From Maribacter sp. (GTDB taxonomy: Bacteria; Bacteroidota; Bacteroidia; Flavobacteriales; Flavobacteriaceae): 64,000 nucleotides of DNA. The notes beneath the pieces are model-generated. The model had not been told where the DNA came from, searched no databases, and worked only from the letters and a program-made list of their open reading frames with translations. The translations under genes were made by a program, and so were the position numbers. The stretch is taken from contig PDPR01000020.1 of assembly GCA_002749285.1 (NCBI GenBank), positions 1 to 64,000 on the forward strand, given 5' to 3'. This document shows, in pieces, positions 27,756 through 37,067 of the stretch; the first letter of the stretch is position 1; each line of letters starts with the position of its first letter.

Positions 27756-30170
27756 CTAAATTCGACTACGCTCATCTACACTCTTCGATTTTTTATTACT
27801 GCGTATTCTGGTGTTCCCGAACCGATATCTAAAACCTAGCACCAATAACCTACTTTCAGGGCGATAATACGATGTGTTGTTCTGGTTTAGATATTTCCTT
27901 GTGCTGAAAAGACTGGCCTCATTGAAAATATCGTCGATACCTAATGAAATACTGGCTTTGTTGTCCCAGATGGTTTTACGCAGTACTATACCCATATTAA
28001 AATAATCCTCCTGTCTTGAGTTACCGAGGATCACCGGGGAAGAATAAAGGGTGCTAACATCGGCCTTGAGGCTTTTATCGGTTAAGAAAGAAAAACTGCT
28101 ATTAGATCGTATATAGGTATTCCACAACCCTTTCCTGATCTTTTGCCCCGAATCCAAATCAGTGAAATTACTTTCATTATATGAGGTGGATACCAAAAAA
28201 TAAAAATTCCAATCGTTGGTAATATCCTTATTTACCGTAATATCAAAACCATAGGCGATATCCCTATCCACATTGGAACTGATAAAATGCAGAATCCGAT
28301 TATCATTATCCTGAAAAACAAGCATTTGATAACTATTGACCCGGTTTTTATAGAACACGTCCAGGGTATAGGCCTGCCTATACGTATACCCACCCACCAT
28401 ATAGTGTCGGGATGAGGGTAAAAGGTCCGGGTTACCCTCGATTACGGAATTATAACTTTGGAAAATCTGAAACGGATTTAAACTATTATAACGGGGTCGC
28501 GTAATTCTTCGGTAATAATGATAATGGAAATCGTGTTTGTCATTAGGTGTGTATTGAAGTGATAGCGACGGGAACAACTTAAAGTAGCTGTCCTTGCGAA
28601 ATGAGTTTAGAATATCCGACTCCCCTTTGGTCTTTGTAAATTCGCCCCTTAGTCCGACCTTGAGATTCCATTTTCCCCATTTATTATCCATACTTGCATA
28701 GCCCGCAAGGATGCCCTCATCATAGTTGAACAATGCGGATTCGGTAGGGTTTATACCTGGTTGGTCACGGTCAAACCCCGATTGGTCGATCGCATTTCCA
28801 GAGTGGATGCCCGCAAACCGAACCCCTGATTCAAAATTTGAAAACATGCCTACCGGGGTAACAAAATCGGCCTGTAGGCCAAAAAGGTTTATGTTCTGGG
28901 CCGAATTCGTAAGAAAATCGTTGTTTCCCGTAAGCTCTCCGTTGTTGTCAAAAAAAGAGGTCCTTAAATCTTGGTCCCGTTCATAATCGTAATGGGTATA
29001 ATGGGCATTCAACGATAATTCGGCCCCTTTCTTTCCGAACTTGTGCACAAAGTCGAGATAAAAGGATGTATTTATATGGTCCTCCCCCGAATCGTTTGTC
29101 GTTATAAAACTTGAAAAAACCGTTCCATTGGTGTCGGTGATATTGGTCTCGGTAGAATAGACCCTGTCTATCTTTGGGCTCCATTGGTTTAAGGTGGAAA
29201 AGCTCAGGGTATTCCTGTCATCGAGGATACAATCGAAGAACATATTGAAATTATGGCCCTTTTGGTCTCTAATATAGTCCTCATTGGCTTTCCAGGTAGC
29301 GACTACTTCCCCATCTTCGATATAATTGGTGATATCGGTATACTTGGTAAACCATTTTTCTTGATTATAATTGTAGTTTAAGGATAAACCCGCCTTATTG
29401 CCCTTAAAATAATGGTCGGTACCTATGGTATGTTTAGGATAAACCCCTTGGGTATATCGGTTGAATATAGCCCCATTGTACCCTGCAATAAGGTTCTTAC
29501 CCATCTTGATGTTGATCAACATCCCATCTTCGGCACTATATTTTGAAGGTGGGTTGGTAATCACCTCTATAGATTCGACATTGCTTGCAGAGGTTCCTGA
29601 AAGAAGATTGATCACATCCGATCTAGGAAGGTTTACTTTTCGGCCATTGATCATGACCCCAATATTCTTATTCCCATTGATGGAAAGCTGGTTGTTAATG
29701 ACGACGACACCGGGAGCCCGTTTCAAGGCCTCCCAAATATCACTGTCGGAAAGAGCCGTATTGCCGATATTGAATACCAAACGGTCGACCTTGCGTTCAA
29801 TCCTTGGTTTTTGGGTAGAGACAATAACCTCATCCAATATTTGGGCATAATTGCTTATGGTCAATACCCCGATATCCGTATCTGAGGTAATATCGACAGT
29901 CACATAATCAGATTCATTCTCAAGGTAACTGGCTTTAAGAAGATAATTGCCGGGCGGTATTTTAGTGATTTTGAAAATCCCTTTTTCATCCGAGGACGAC
30001 CCATTGATCAAAATAGTATCAATAGGGCTTAACAACAATACATTGGCCAACCAAACGTCCTCCCCTTCATTACTGACCACTTTCCCCTGAATTGAAAATT
30101 CCTGGGATTGTAACGAAAAACCGATAGCCAATAAACAAAGACAAATAAGGAATGACCCTCTATAATTCAT
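27756..30170 (-). CDS. TonB-dependent outer-membrane receptor family protein
   Basis: About 804 aa from ATG 30170. Signal peptide (MNYRGSFLICLCLLAIGFSLQSQ), a carboxypeptidase-regulatory-like beta domain (about 25-105), a plug-like domain (VDRLVFNIGNTALSDSDIWEALKRAPGVVV... near 140-230) and a long beta-barrel ending in aromatic residues. It matches the outer-membrane beta-barrel family common in Bacteroidota, related to SusC but without a SusD partner here. Its cargo is unknown. Divergent from lepA. Confidence 0.87.
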   Translation of the reverse strand: MNYRGSFLICLCLLAIGFSLQSQEFSIQGKVVSNEGEDVWLANVLLLSPIDTILINGSSSDEKGIFKITKIPPGNYLLKASYLENESDYVTVDITSDTDIGVLTISNYAQILDEVIVSTQKPRIERKVDRLVFNIGNTALSDSDIWEALKRAPGVVVINNQLSINGNKNIGVMINGRKVNLPRSDVINLLSGTSASNVESIEVITNPPSKYSAEDGMLINIKMGKNLIAGYNGAIFNRYTQGVYPKHTIGTDHYFKGNKAGLSLNYNYNQEKWFTKYTDITNYIEDGEVVATWKANEDYIRDQKGHNFNMFFDCILDDRNTLSFSTLNQWSPKIDRVYSTETNITDTNGTVFSSFITTNDSGEDHINTSFYLDFVHKFGKKGAELSLNAHYTHYDYERDQDLRTSFFDNNGELTGNNDFLTNSAQNINLFGLQADFVTPVGMFSNFESGVRFAGIHSGNAIDQSGFDRDQPGINPTESALFNYDEGILAGYASMDNKWGKWNLKVGLRGEFTKTKGESDILNSFRKDSYFKLFPSLSLQYTPNDKHDFHYHYYRRITRPRYNSLNPFQIFQSYNSVIEGNPDLLPSSRHYMVGGYTYRQAYTLDVFYKNRVNSYQMLVFQDNDNRILHFISSNVDRDIAYGFDITVNKDITNDWNFYFLVSTSYNESNFTDLDSGQKIRKGLWNTYIRSNSSFSFLTDKSLKADVSTLYSSPVILGNSRQEDYFNMGIVLRKTIWDNKASISLGIDDIFNEASLFSTRKYLNQNNTSYYRPESRLLVLGFRYRFGNTRIRSNKKSKSVDERSRI

Positions 30171-30307
30171 ATAACTATTATGGTTAGCCCGCGAATTTAG
30201 CAATTATTAACCGAATAATCCTACAAGCTTGCGTACGATTCATAGGGTTTTTCACAAAAAAACACCTGTCTACAAATACCGTAAATCAACCACGGTTTAT
30301 TTTGCAT

Positions 30308-30315
30308 TATATTTG
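30308..30315 (+). promoter_or_regulatory. candidate -7 element of lepA
   Basis: TATATTTG fits TAnnTTTG and lies 73 nt before the lepA start. No TTG at the proper distance was found, so this is tentative. Confidence 0.4.
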
Positions 30316-30388
30316 CACTTTTAAAAGTAATAGGCCTTCTTATAAAGATCCAAGGTCTTGAATAAATGACATTTAATCCAAAGAGTAG

Positions 30389-32185
30389 TTGAAGAATATA
30401 AGAAACTTTTGCATTATTGCCCATATTGACCATGGTAAAAGTACCTTGGCCGATCGTTTACTCGATTTTACAGGTTCTGTAACAGAACGTGAAAAAAAGG
30501 AACAACTTCTCGATACTATGGATCTTGAACGTGAACGTGGTATCACTATTAAAAGCCATGCCATTCAAATGGATTATATCTATAAGGGAGAGGAATATAC
30601 CCTTAACCTGATCGATACCCCAGGCCACGTTGATTTTTCCTATGAGGTGTCCCGTTCCATAGCGGCCTGTGAAGGGGCATTATTGGTGGTCGATGCCGCA
30701 CAGAACATTCAGGCACAAACCATAAGCAACCTATATCTTGCCCTGGAAAATGATCTTGAGATTATTCCTGTACTTAATAAGGTGGACCTACCAAGTGCCA
30801 ACCCAGAGGAAGTAACCGATGATATTGTAGATCTTTTAGGCTGTAGTGCCGACGAGGTCATTCCTGCCAGTGCCAAGACCGGTATTGGCATAGAAGAGAT
30901 CCTTGAGGCTATCATAGAGCGTGTCCCCCCTCCTAAAGGAAATGCGGATGAACCCTTACAGGCTTTGGTATTTGACTCCGTTTACAATCCTTTTAGAGGG
31001 GTAGAGACTTATTTCAGGGTCATCAATGGAGAAGTGAGAAAAGGGCAAAAAATAAAATTCGTTGCCACTGATAAAAGCTACTTTGCCGATGAGGTAGGTA
31101 CCTTAAAATTGACGCAATACCCCAAACAGGTCATTAAGACCGGTGATGTTGGTTATTTGATTACCGGGATAAAAGATGCCCGGGAAGTAAAAGTAGGTGA
31201 TACCATCACCGATGCGAACAACCCTACCATAAACCCCATAGAAGGTTTTGAAGATGTAAAACCTATGGTTTTCGCAGGAATCTACCCTGTGGACACCGAT
31301 GATTTCGAAGAGCTTCGCTCCTCTATGGAGAAATTACAGCTGAACGATGCTTCCTTGGTATTTACCCCTGAAAGCAGTGCGGCCCTAGGCTTTGGGTTTC
31401 GTTGTGGTTTCCTGGGGATGCTACACATGGAAATCATCCAGGAAAGACTGGAACGTGAATTTGACATGACGGTGATCACTACCGTACCCAACGTAAGTTA
31501 CCATGCATATACACGAAAGGACCCAGAAGTCCCCTTGATCGTGAACAACCCTTCCGACCTTCCCGATCCCTCAACAATAGACCGTGTAGAAGAGCCTTAC
31601 ATAAAGGCCACTATAATCACAAAGGCCGATTTTGTTGGTAACGTAATGTCGCTATGTATTGAAAAAAGAGGTGTTATTACCAATCAAACCTATTTGACCA
31701 CCGAACGGGTCGAATTGAATTTTGATATGCCCCTAGCCGAAATAGTATTTGATTTTTATGATCGGTTGAAAACCGTATCCAAAGGCTATGCCTCTTTTGA
31801 CTATGCCCCTATTGGAATGCGCATGTCCAAATTGGTACGTGTCGATATTCTCCTGAACGCACAGCCCGTTGATGCCCTATCTGCACTTATACATGCTGAT
31901 AATGCCGCCAATATAGGAAAGAAAATGTGTGAAAAATTACGGGAACTTATCCCAAGACAGCAATTCGATATTCCTATCCAAGCAGCCATAGGATCCAAGA
32001 TTATCTCTAGGGAAACCATCAAGGCCCTACGAAAGGATGTTACCGCCAAATGTTATGGAGGTGATATTTCCCGTAAACGTAAACTGTTGGAAAAGCAGAA
32101 GAAAGGGAAAAAACGAATGCGCCAGGTAGGTAATGTGGAAATACCACAGCAAGCCTTTATGGCCGTTTTGAAATTGAACGACTAG
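30389..32185 (+). CDS. lepA: translation elongation factor 4 (LepA)
   Basis: A ribosome-bound GTPase, 598 aa. The TTG start gives the canonical [25 protein letters not shown] with the P loop; no closer ATG exists. Switch [16 protein letters not shown] and [12 protein letters not shown] identify the G domain. The LepA-specific C-terminal domain ([34 protein letters not shown]) is complete. It stands alone, ending before a long perfect hairpin. Confidence 0.97.
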   Translation: MKNIRNFCIIAHIDHGKSTLADRLLDFTGSVTEREKKEQLLDTMDLERERGITIKSHAIQMDYIYKGEEYTLNLIDTPGHVDFSYEVSRSIAACEGALLVVDAAQNIQAQTISNLYLALENDLEIIPVLNKVDLPSANPEEVTDDIVDLLGCSADEVIPASAKTGIGIEEILEAIIERVPPPKGNADEPLQALVFDSVYNPFRGVETYFRVINGEVRKGQKIKFVATDKSYFADEVGTLKLTQYPKQVIKTGDVGYLITGIKDAREVKVGDTITDANNPTINPIEGFEDVKPMVFAGIYPVDTDDFEELRSSMEKLQLNDASLVFTPESSAALGFGFRCGFLGMLHMEIIQERLEREFDMTVITTVPNVSYHAYTRKDPEVPLIVNNPSDLPDPSTIDRVEEPYIKATIITKADFVGNVMSLCIEKRGVITNQTYLTTERVELNFDMPLAEIVFDFYDRLKTVSKGYASFDYAPIGMRMSKLVRVDILLNAQPVDALSALIHADNAANIGKKMCEKLRELIPRQQFDIPIQAAIGSKIISRETIKALRKDVTAKCYGGDISRKRKLLEKQKKGKKRMRQVGNVEIPQQAFMAVLKLND

Positions 32186-32273
32186 GAACTTCCCGGTATA
32201 TTGATCTTATGGGGGTATAGCTACTCCCAATCCCGTTTATCCAAGTAAATAAAGGGGAATCCGATTTTTATGC

Positions 32274-32314
32274 AATGAACCCGTTTGAACCCAAAAAATT
32301 CAAACGGGTTCATT
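32274..32314. terminator. long perfect hairpin between lepA and the hydrolase gene
   Basis: A 16-bp perfect stem, AATGAACCCGTTTGAA (32274-32289) with TTCAAACGGGTTCATT (32299-32314), around a 9-nt A-rich loop. It lies in a convergent gap and can serve both strands. The lack of a T tract outside the stem is unusual for an intrinsic terminator. Confidence 0.6.
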
Positions 32315-32380
32315 GTTACGGTAGTGGAGGGCCAAGCATCGAATTACCTTATAAAAATTTAGTTTATCGTATTTCAAGGT

Positions 32381-33346
32381 TTATTTGGTATTATCCCCGT
32401 TCTTTTTTATAAATCCATCAACACGGTCGGTCCATTTTTTATAAGTCGCTTTATCGGTTGGGAAATGTGCCCCGTCAAAACTGCAATATTCCTTTTTATT
32501 GGACCTGATTTTTTCAAATGTCTTCTTCGTATAATAACCTGGTGTCATTTTATCCTCCTCGGGTTGGCACACCAATACAGGCTTATCATATTCATCGTGG
32601 TCTTTATCGGGTTTTGATCGCGTAAGCAAACTCAATGCCCCCCTTAAAGTAATCAAGGTTCCCGCTTGGGGATCGGTCTTTAGCAGACCATTGAATTCAG
32701 GGCTATCCGTTAAGGTATCGTACGAAATAAAGGAATGGGTCCTTAATCGTAATTTGCCGAAAAGCAGTGTAATAAACTTAAAAAAAGGCAACATTGGATA
32801 AGTAAGGCGTTTCGTGCTTGTTTCCCTATTCATAAACTCCCTATCCGCAAAATCCCATAAGCACCAACAAATCAATCCATCTGCACAATCATACCTTACA
32901 TCCGTCGCATAGGCCAATGGCCCCCCCATACTTGCACCGCCTAAAAATATTTTCCCCGTGAAAATGGTTCTTGCATGATCAACGGTGTCCTTTAGATTCC
33001 TCAAGTGGATATCCCATGTAAAATCACCCTTTAACCTGTCATTATATCCGTACCCCTCTAAATCGGGTGCAATAATATTATATCCTTTTTCAAATAGTGG
33101 AACCAGAAAGGGCAATAATACCCTTGCATATCCGGCAATTCCATGGGAAAAAACAATGGTTGGTCCCCCTGGGTCTATATTTTTATAAACCTCGATATTG
33201 ATCTTGCCCCGAACAGAATCTATCTGTTCTATTTCAACATATTTTTCCCATTTGCCAATCAATTCACCACCAAACCAATTAATCATATAGTTTTTCCAAA
33301 AATCCTTGCCTGAATATTCCTTTGTCATGTCTTGATTACCCTGCAT
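32381..33346 (-). CDS. alpha/beta hydrolase
   Basis: A 321-aa soluble hydrolase without a signal peptide. It shows VFSHGIAGYARVLLPFLVPL (oxyanion region), the nucleophile elbow GGASMGG with Ser139, and a late VCQPEEDKMTPG / DGAHFPTDK pair offering the acid and His. A conserved aromatic N-terminus (DFWKNYMINWFGGELIGKWEKYVE) precedes the fold. It could be a lipase or esterase; the substrate is unknown. The region upstream holds a repeat tail belonging to the neighbouring cassette. Confidence 0.8.
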   Translation of the reverse strand: MQGNQDMTKEYSGKDFWKNYMINWFGGELIGKWEKYVEIEQIDSVRGKINIEVYKNIDPGGPTIVFSHGIAGYARVLLPFLVPLFEKGYNIIAPDLEGYGYNDRLKGDFTWDIHLRNLKDTVDHARTIFTGKIFLGGASMGGPLAYATDVRYDCADGLICWCLWDFADREFMNRETSTKRLTYPMLPFFKFITLLFGKLRLRTHSFISYDTLTDSPEFNGLLKTDPQAGTLITLRGALSLLTRSKPDKDHDEYDKPVLVCQPEEDKMTPGYYTKKTFEKIRSNKKEYCSFDGAHFPTDKATYKKWTDRVDGFIKKNGDNTK

Positions 33347-33419
33347 TTTTTTGTGTTGTGGACAAATATTGGGCTATGGCAAGTAGGAGGGGGTGATAAG
33401 CAAGGACACCTTCCATTTT

Positions 33420-33552
33420 AAGTACTTGGCAAGGCTTTTGTGCTTGTTCTATCTTTTCATTTTCAAAGCCAGGTCAAAAGACTTGGCGGACTTTGCAAAC
33501 ACACCCAGGCCATTTTACCGCCCTATTTGCCATAACCGTTGTTATAATGCGT
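33420..33552 (-). repeat. structured cassette tail, copy 2 (3' of the DUF998-like gene)
   Basis: An imperfect inverted repeat, AAGTACTTGGCAAGGCTTTT (33420-33439) against AAAAGACTTGGCGGACTT (33476-33493), then CCGCCCTATTTGCCATAACC and GTTGTT (33538-33543), which stops 16 nt before the stop codon of the DUF998-like gene. Order, spacing and several words match copy 1 at 22601-22747. Confidence 0.6.
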
Positions 33553-33559
33553 TTTTTCG

Positions 33560-34178
33560 TCAGTTTATAGTTAGTCCTATTATCCATATAAGAACGAATA
33601 GGAACGTGCTTTTTTGGATTAATGGCAAATATTCAATCCATTGTCCGCTGTAATGGATATAATTACTTATAGCCAACAAAATTATACAACCTATGCCACT
33701 TGTCTTGAAAACATTCAATGGCCTTTTATACACTTCCCAAATTATTCCGATAACAACGAACACACCAAATATACTTGATAATGTAATCATTAAATCATGG
33801 TATTGGGTAAAAATCAATATTGCGAAAGCCATTGTTAAAATTCCTAATAGTTGGATTACAATTTTCAAAAATCGGCTTTTGGCAAATTTTCCTGCAAATT
33901 GGATAAAAAGCATTGCTAAACAAACCGACACATAAAATAACCATTGCCGAAATTGCAAAAGGCATTGCGGGATTTTGTTGTCCATTCATCCCTTTTTCGT
34001 TCATTAGACCGCACCAATAATCGTTAATCCTGTCAAATCCTAACTCGTTAGGATTTGACAGGGACCCTCTGGGATATAATTCTACATCATAAACATAAAG
34101 TCCGGCAAAGATTATAATTCCGATTATCGGCAAAGACCCAAGTACAATGTTATGCTTCTTGCCCTTACTTTCCTTCAA
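33560..34178 (-). pseudogene. DUF998-like membrane protein, frameshifted
   Basis: The N-terminal half (from ATG 34178) reads GSLPIIGIIIFAGLYVYDVELYPRGS...FDRINDYWCGLMNEKGMNGQQNPAMPFAISAMVILCVGL, and the C-terminal half (to the stop at 33560) lies in the next frame as FIQFAGKFAKSRFLKIVIQLLG... with several more membrane segments. Dropping one base from the run of five at 33905-33909 joins them as SNAFIQFAGK into a protein of 205 aa. It may be a true pseudogene or a sequencing error. A 34-bp perfect inverted repeat sits within the coding part. Confidence 0.72.
34029..34062. repeat. perfect inverted repeat inside the DUF998-like gene
   Basis: Arms CCTGTCAAATCCTAAC (34029-34044) and GTTAGGATTTGACAGG (34047-34062), 2-nt loop. 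On the minus strand it encodes the residues between YPRGS and FDRIN. Confidence 0.85.
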
Positions 34179-34246
34179 TATTCTTTAATGTATTACAACC
34201 AGTACATAAACCCAAAAACCTCTCCCGGGACAAATGGGGGAAGGCA

Positions 34247-36106
34247 TCAATCATCCGAAACCCGAGCTTTTAAAGCAGCCTCATCGATGTCGAACATTTT
34301 TCCAAGGTAAACCAATTGATATCCTTTTTTTACACCTTTGAATTGGTCATTGTATGAAGAAATGATCTTTAGTTCCCCATCAGGGGTTTTCAAGAATATC
34401 GGGATAATGTCCTTATCTTCCTTGGTAATCGCGATAAGGTCTTGATAATGCTCCTGACCGCTCAAGGGTATTTCATGAACGGCAGGGTATTTCCTTGCCA
34501 CTTCCATTAATTTGATAAAATCATCGGTATGGGAGAATAGACCTTCCTTGGGGTTGTTCTCCGAATCGTTCATCTCATCCGTATCCACTAAACGGAACGA
34601 CCCGTTTTCCCCAAATTGTTTTTCGAATTTCTTGATCGCGAATTTATTGATATCCGGGTTTCCCGTCAGGGCCATCAAATAACCAACATCGTTCAATTCG
34701 ATATTATCGGTAAGGGAGTCGGAATAGATATTGGCCGTAAAGGCCTCCAACCCTATTTTCTTTGCCTTATTGATATTGGATTCATTATTGTCGATAAGGA
34801 CTACATGCCTATTGTTCGTTTTTAGATAATGCCCAATCAATCGTGATACCTTGGATGCCCCAATAATGAGTATACCCTCGGATTTTGTCAAGAATACCCC
34901 AACAACCTTTGCAAAAACACGTGCCGTAGTGGCATTGAGCAAGACCGTACCCAATACTATCATAAAAACCAATGGCGTTATATATTCGGCATCGGCCTCT
35001 CCCCTCAACATCAATTTGGAACCAAAAAGTGAAGCGATACCTGCGGCCACGATACCCCTGGGGCCCACCCACCCGATGAACAACTTTTCCTTGGGTTTCA
35101 GGTTGGATCCCGATGCACTGAGAAACACCCCCAAAGGCCTTATCAAAAAGACGACTACCACAAAAAGGATTACGGTGTTCCAGTTATAGATCAATTCGAG
35201 ATCGGACATATTTATATTGGCGGCCAATAAAATAAAAAGAATGGAAATCAACAATACACTCAACGACTCCTTAAAATACAATAGTTCCTTAATATTGGGC
35301 AGATCCATATTGCCCAAGACCATACCCATTACAACTACGGCCAACAACCCGGATTCATGTGCGAAAACATCCGATTGGACAAATACCAACAAGACCACTG
35401 ATAAAGAGACCACATTGAGCAGGTAATGGGGTATAAGGCTTTTCTTGATGACAAAGGCCAAGGCATGTGCAAAGGTGAAACCAAAGGTAAAGCCAAAAAG
35501 CAAGATCTTTCCAAAATCTATCATAGCCGTCAGCGTATAGGCCTGGCCTTCACCAACACTGATAAATTCATATACCAATACCGCCACCAAGGCACCAATG
35601 GGGTCTATAAGGATACCTTCCCATTTTAAAACCGCGGAAACATCTTTTTTCAAAGGAATATTCCTCAGAATCGGAGTGATTACCGTAGGTCCCGTAACGA
35701 TGATCAAGGAGGAGAATAAAAACGATATTTGCCATGTCAACCCAAAAATATAATGGGCGGCCAGACCAGCACAAAAAAACGTAACCAAGGAACCTACGGT
35801 AATCAACTTTGTAATGACCGGGCCCACATTGTTTATTTCGGACCATTTTAGGGTCAACCCCCCCTCAAAAAGGATAATACTAATGGCCAGGGAAACAAAA
35901 TAGTACAGACCCTCACCAGGGAAAAGACCTTGTTCCCCGTTCCAAATAGGCTCTATTAACTTACCTCCGTCCCCAGTGAACAATGTCGCAATGGGGCCGA
36001 CCAACAAACCGATCAGGATAAGTGGTAGGATAGCCGGTAATTTCAACCGCCAAGCCACCCATTGCGCAATAATCCCAAGTATTACGATTCCCGCTAATTC
36101 TATCAT
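34247..36106 (-). CDS. Na+/H+ (CPA1-type) antiporter with cytoplasmic RCK/TrkA domain
   Basis: A 619-aa protein: about 13 membrane segments (1-400) of the cation:proton antiporter family, with GPTVITPILRNIPLKK, FEGGLTLKW and WVGPRGIVAAGIASLFG, then a TrkA-N-like domain (about 415-530; GILIIGASKVSRLIG..., VVLIDNNESNINKAKKIGLEA) and a C-terminal ligand-binding part. Such proteins exchange Na+ or K+ for protons and sense nucleotides or ions. Divergent from the usp-sulP pair, suggesting one unit for pH and ion balance. Confidence 0.9.
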   Translation of the reverse strand: MIELAGIVILGIIAQWVAWRLKLPAILPLILIGLLVGPIATLFTGDGGKLIEPIWNGEQGLFPGEGLYYFVSLAISIILFEGGLTLKWSEINNVGPVITKLITVGSLVTFFCAGLAAHYIFGLTWQISFLFSSLIIVTGPTVITPILRNIPLKKDVSAVLKWEGILIDPIGALVAVLVYEFISVGEGQAYTLTAMIDFGKILLFGFTFGFTFAHALAFVIKKSLIPHYLLNVVSLSVVLLVFVQSDVFAHESGLLAVVVMGMVLGNMDLPNIKELLYFKESLSVLLISILFILLAANINMSDLELIYNWNTVILFVVVVFLIRPLGVFLSASGSNLKPKEKLFIGWVGPRGIVAAGIASLFGSKLMLRGEADAEYITPLVFMIVLGTVLLNATTARVFAKVVGVFLTKSEGILIIGASKVSRLIGHYLKTNNRHVVLIDNNESNINKAKKIGLEAFTANIYSDSLTDNIELNDVGYLMALTGNPDINKFAIKKFEKQFGENGSFRLVDTDEMNDSENNPKEGLFSHTDDFIKLMEVARKYPAVHEIPLSGQEHYQDLIAITKEDKDIIPIFLKTPDGELKIISSYNDQFKGVKKGYQLVYLGKMFDIDEAALKARVSDD

Positions 36107-36206
36107 TTATCTAATTTTAACGAAAAATACCTTTTTATTGCTTAATGTACAATTTATAGCCTCAGCATTTAATATTGTAGTATATTGATCCCCGAAAACG
36201 TTTTAG

Positions 36207-37064
36207 ATGCCAACCGAAATACATCCGTTCAAGACCATATTATTTGGCTTTGCATTTTCCCCTTCCCTAAGGGCGAATATATTGGAAACAAACCGTATTG
36301 CCCATTATTTCAATGCCAAGTTGATCTTGCTGCATGTAGGTGACAAAACCACTGGAAAACAAGAAAAAATAAATGGTATGATCGCCAGTGTCGAGCATAA
36401 GGACCTGCCCATCGAAATAAAATGGCAAGAGGGAAGGCCCTATGATGTTATCCTCGATACCTGTGACAGCCAAAATATCGACCTCTTGATCCTTGGGGCA
36501 TTACAGCATGAGAATATGTTTCGATTTTATGTAGGCTCCATTGCGCGAAAATTAACAAGGAAGGTCTGTTGTTCCGTTCTTTTACTCGTAAAGCCATCTG
36601 TCGTTCGTGTGCCTTGTAAGCATGTTGTTGTCAATGGTTTGAATGCGCCGGACACCCCTTTGGCGATTACCGATGCCTTTTATGTGACCAACGCATTGGG
36701 CGCCCCACAGTTGACTATAGTGGAAGAGATAAAACAGAGCGAAATACATGTAACGGTAAAAGATGACCGCTCATTGAAAAAGGCGAATTTGGTAAAGGAA
36801 CGCCTTAAGCGCCGGGAAGATTCCCGTATACGTAAGATAATAGCCGATATTCCTACTTCTTTGACCAACACTGTAAAAGTAAAGACCCAAAGTATATTTG
36901 GTAGAAGGGGCTATTCCATCGGGCATTACGCGGAAGTCGTAAGGGCCGATCTTTTGGTCATGAACGCACCAACTAAAATAGGATTGCTGGACCGTATTTT
37001 CAAACATGATCTGGAACATATTCTTTCGGACCTGCCAACTGACCTTTTAATCATTAGAAGATAA
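36207..37064 (+). CDS. universal stress protein family protein (tandem USP-like)
   Basis: A 285-aa cytosolic protein. The N-terminal half is a clear USP domain (TILFGFAFSPSLRANILETNRIAHYFNAKLILLHV, LLILGALQHENMFRFYVGSIARKLTRKVCCSVLLL). The second half appears to be a degenerate second USP domain (VVVNGLNAPDTPLAITDAFYVTNALG..., ADLLVMNAPTKIGLLDRIFKHDLEHILSDLPTDLLII). It ends 3 nt before the sulP gene, so it is probably a regulator or partner of that transporter. Confidence 0.85.
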   Translation: MPTEIHPFKTILFGFAFSPSLRANILETNRIAHYFNAKLILLHVGDKTTGKQEKINGMIASVEHKDLPIEIKWQEGRPYDVILDTCDSQNIDLLILGALQHENMFRFYVGSIARKLTRKVCCSVLLLVKPSVVRVPCKHVVVNGLNAPDTPLAITDAFYVTNALGAPQLTIVEEIKQSEIHVTVKDDRSLKKANLVKERLKRREDSRIRKIIADIPTSLTNTVKVKTQSIFGRRGYSIGHYAEVVRADLLVMNAPTKIGLLDRIFKHDLEHILSDLPTDLLIIRR

Positions 37065-37067
37065 CCA

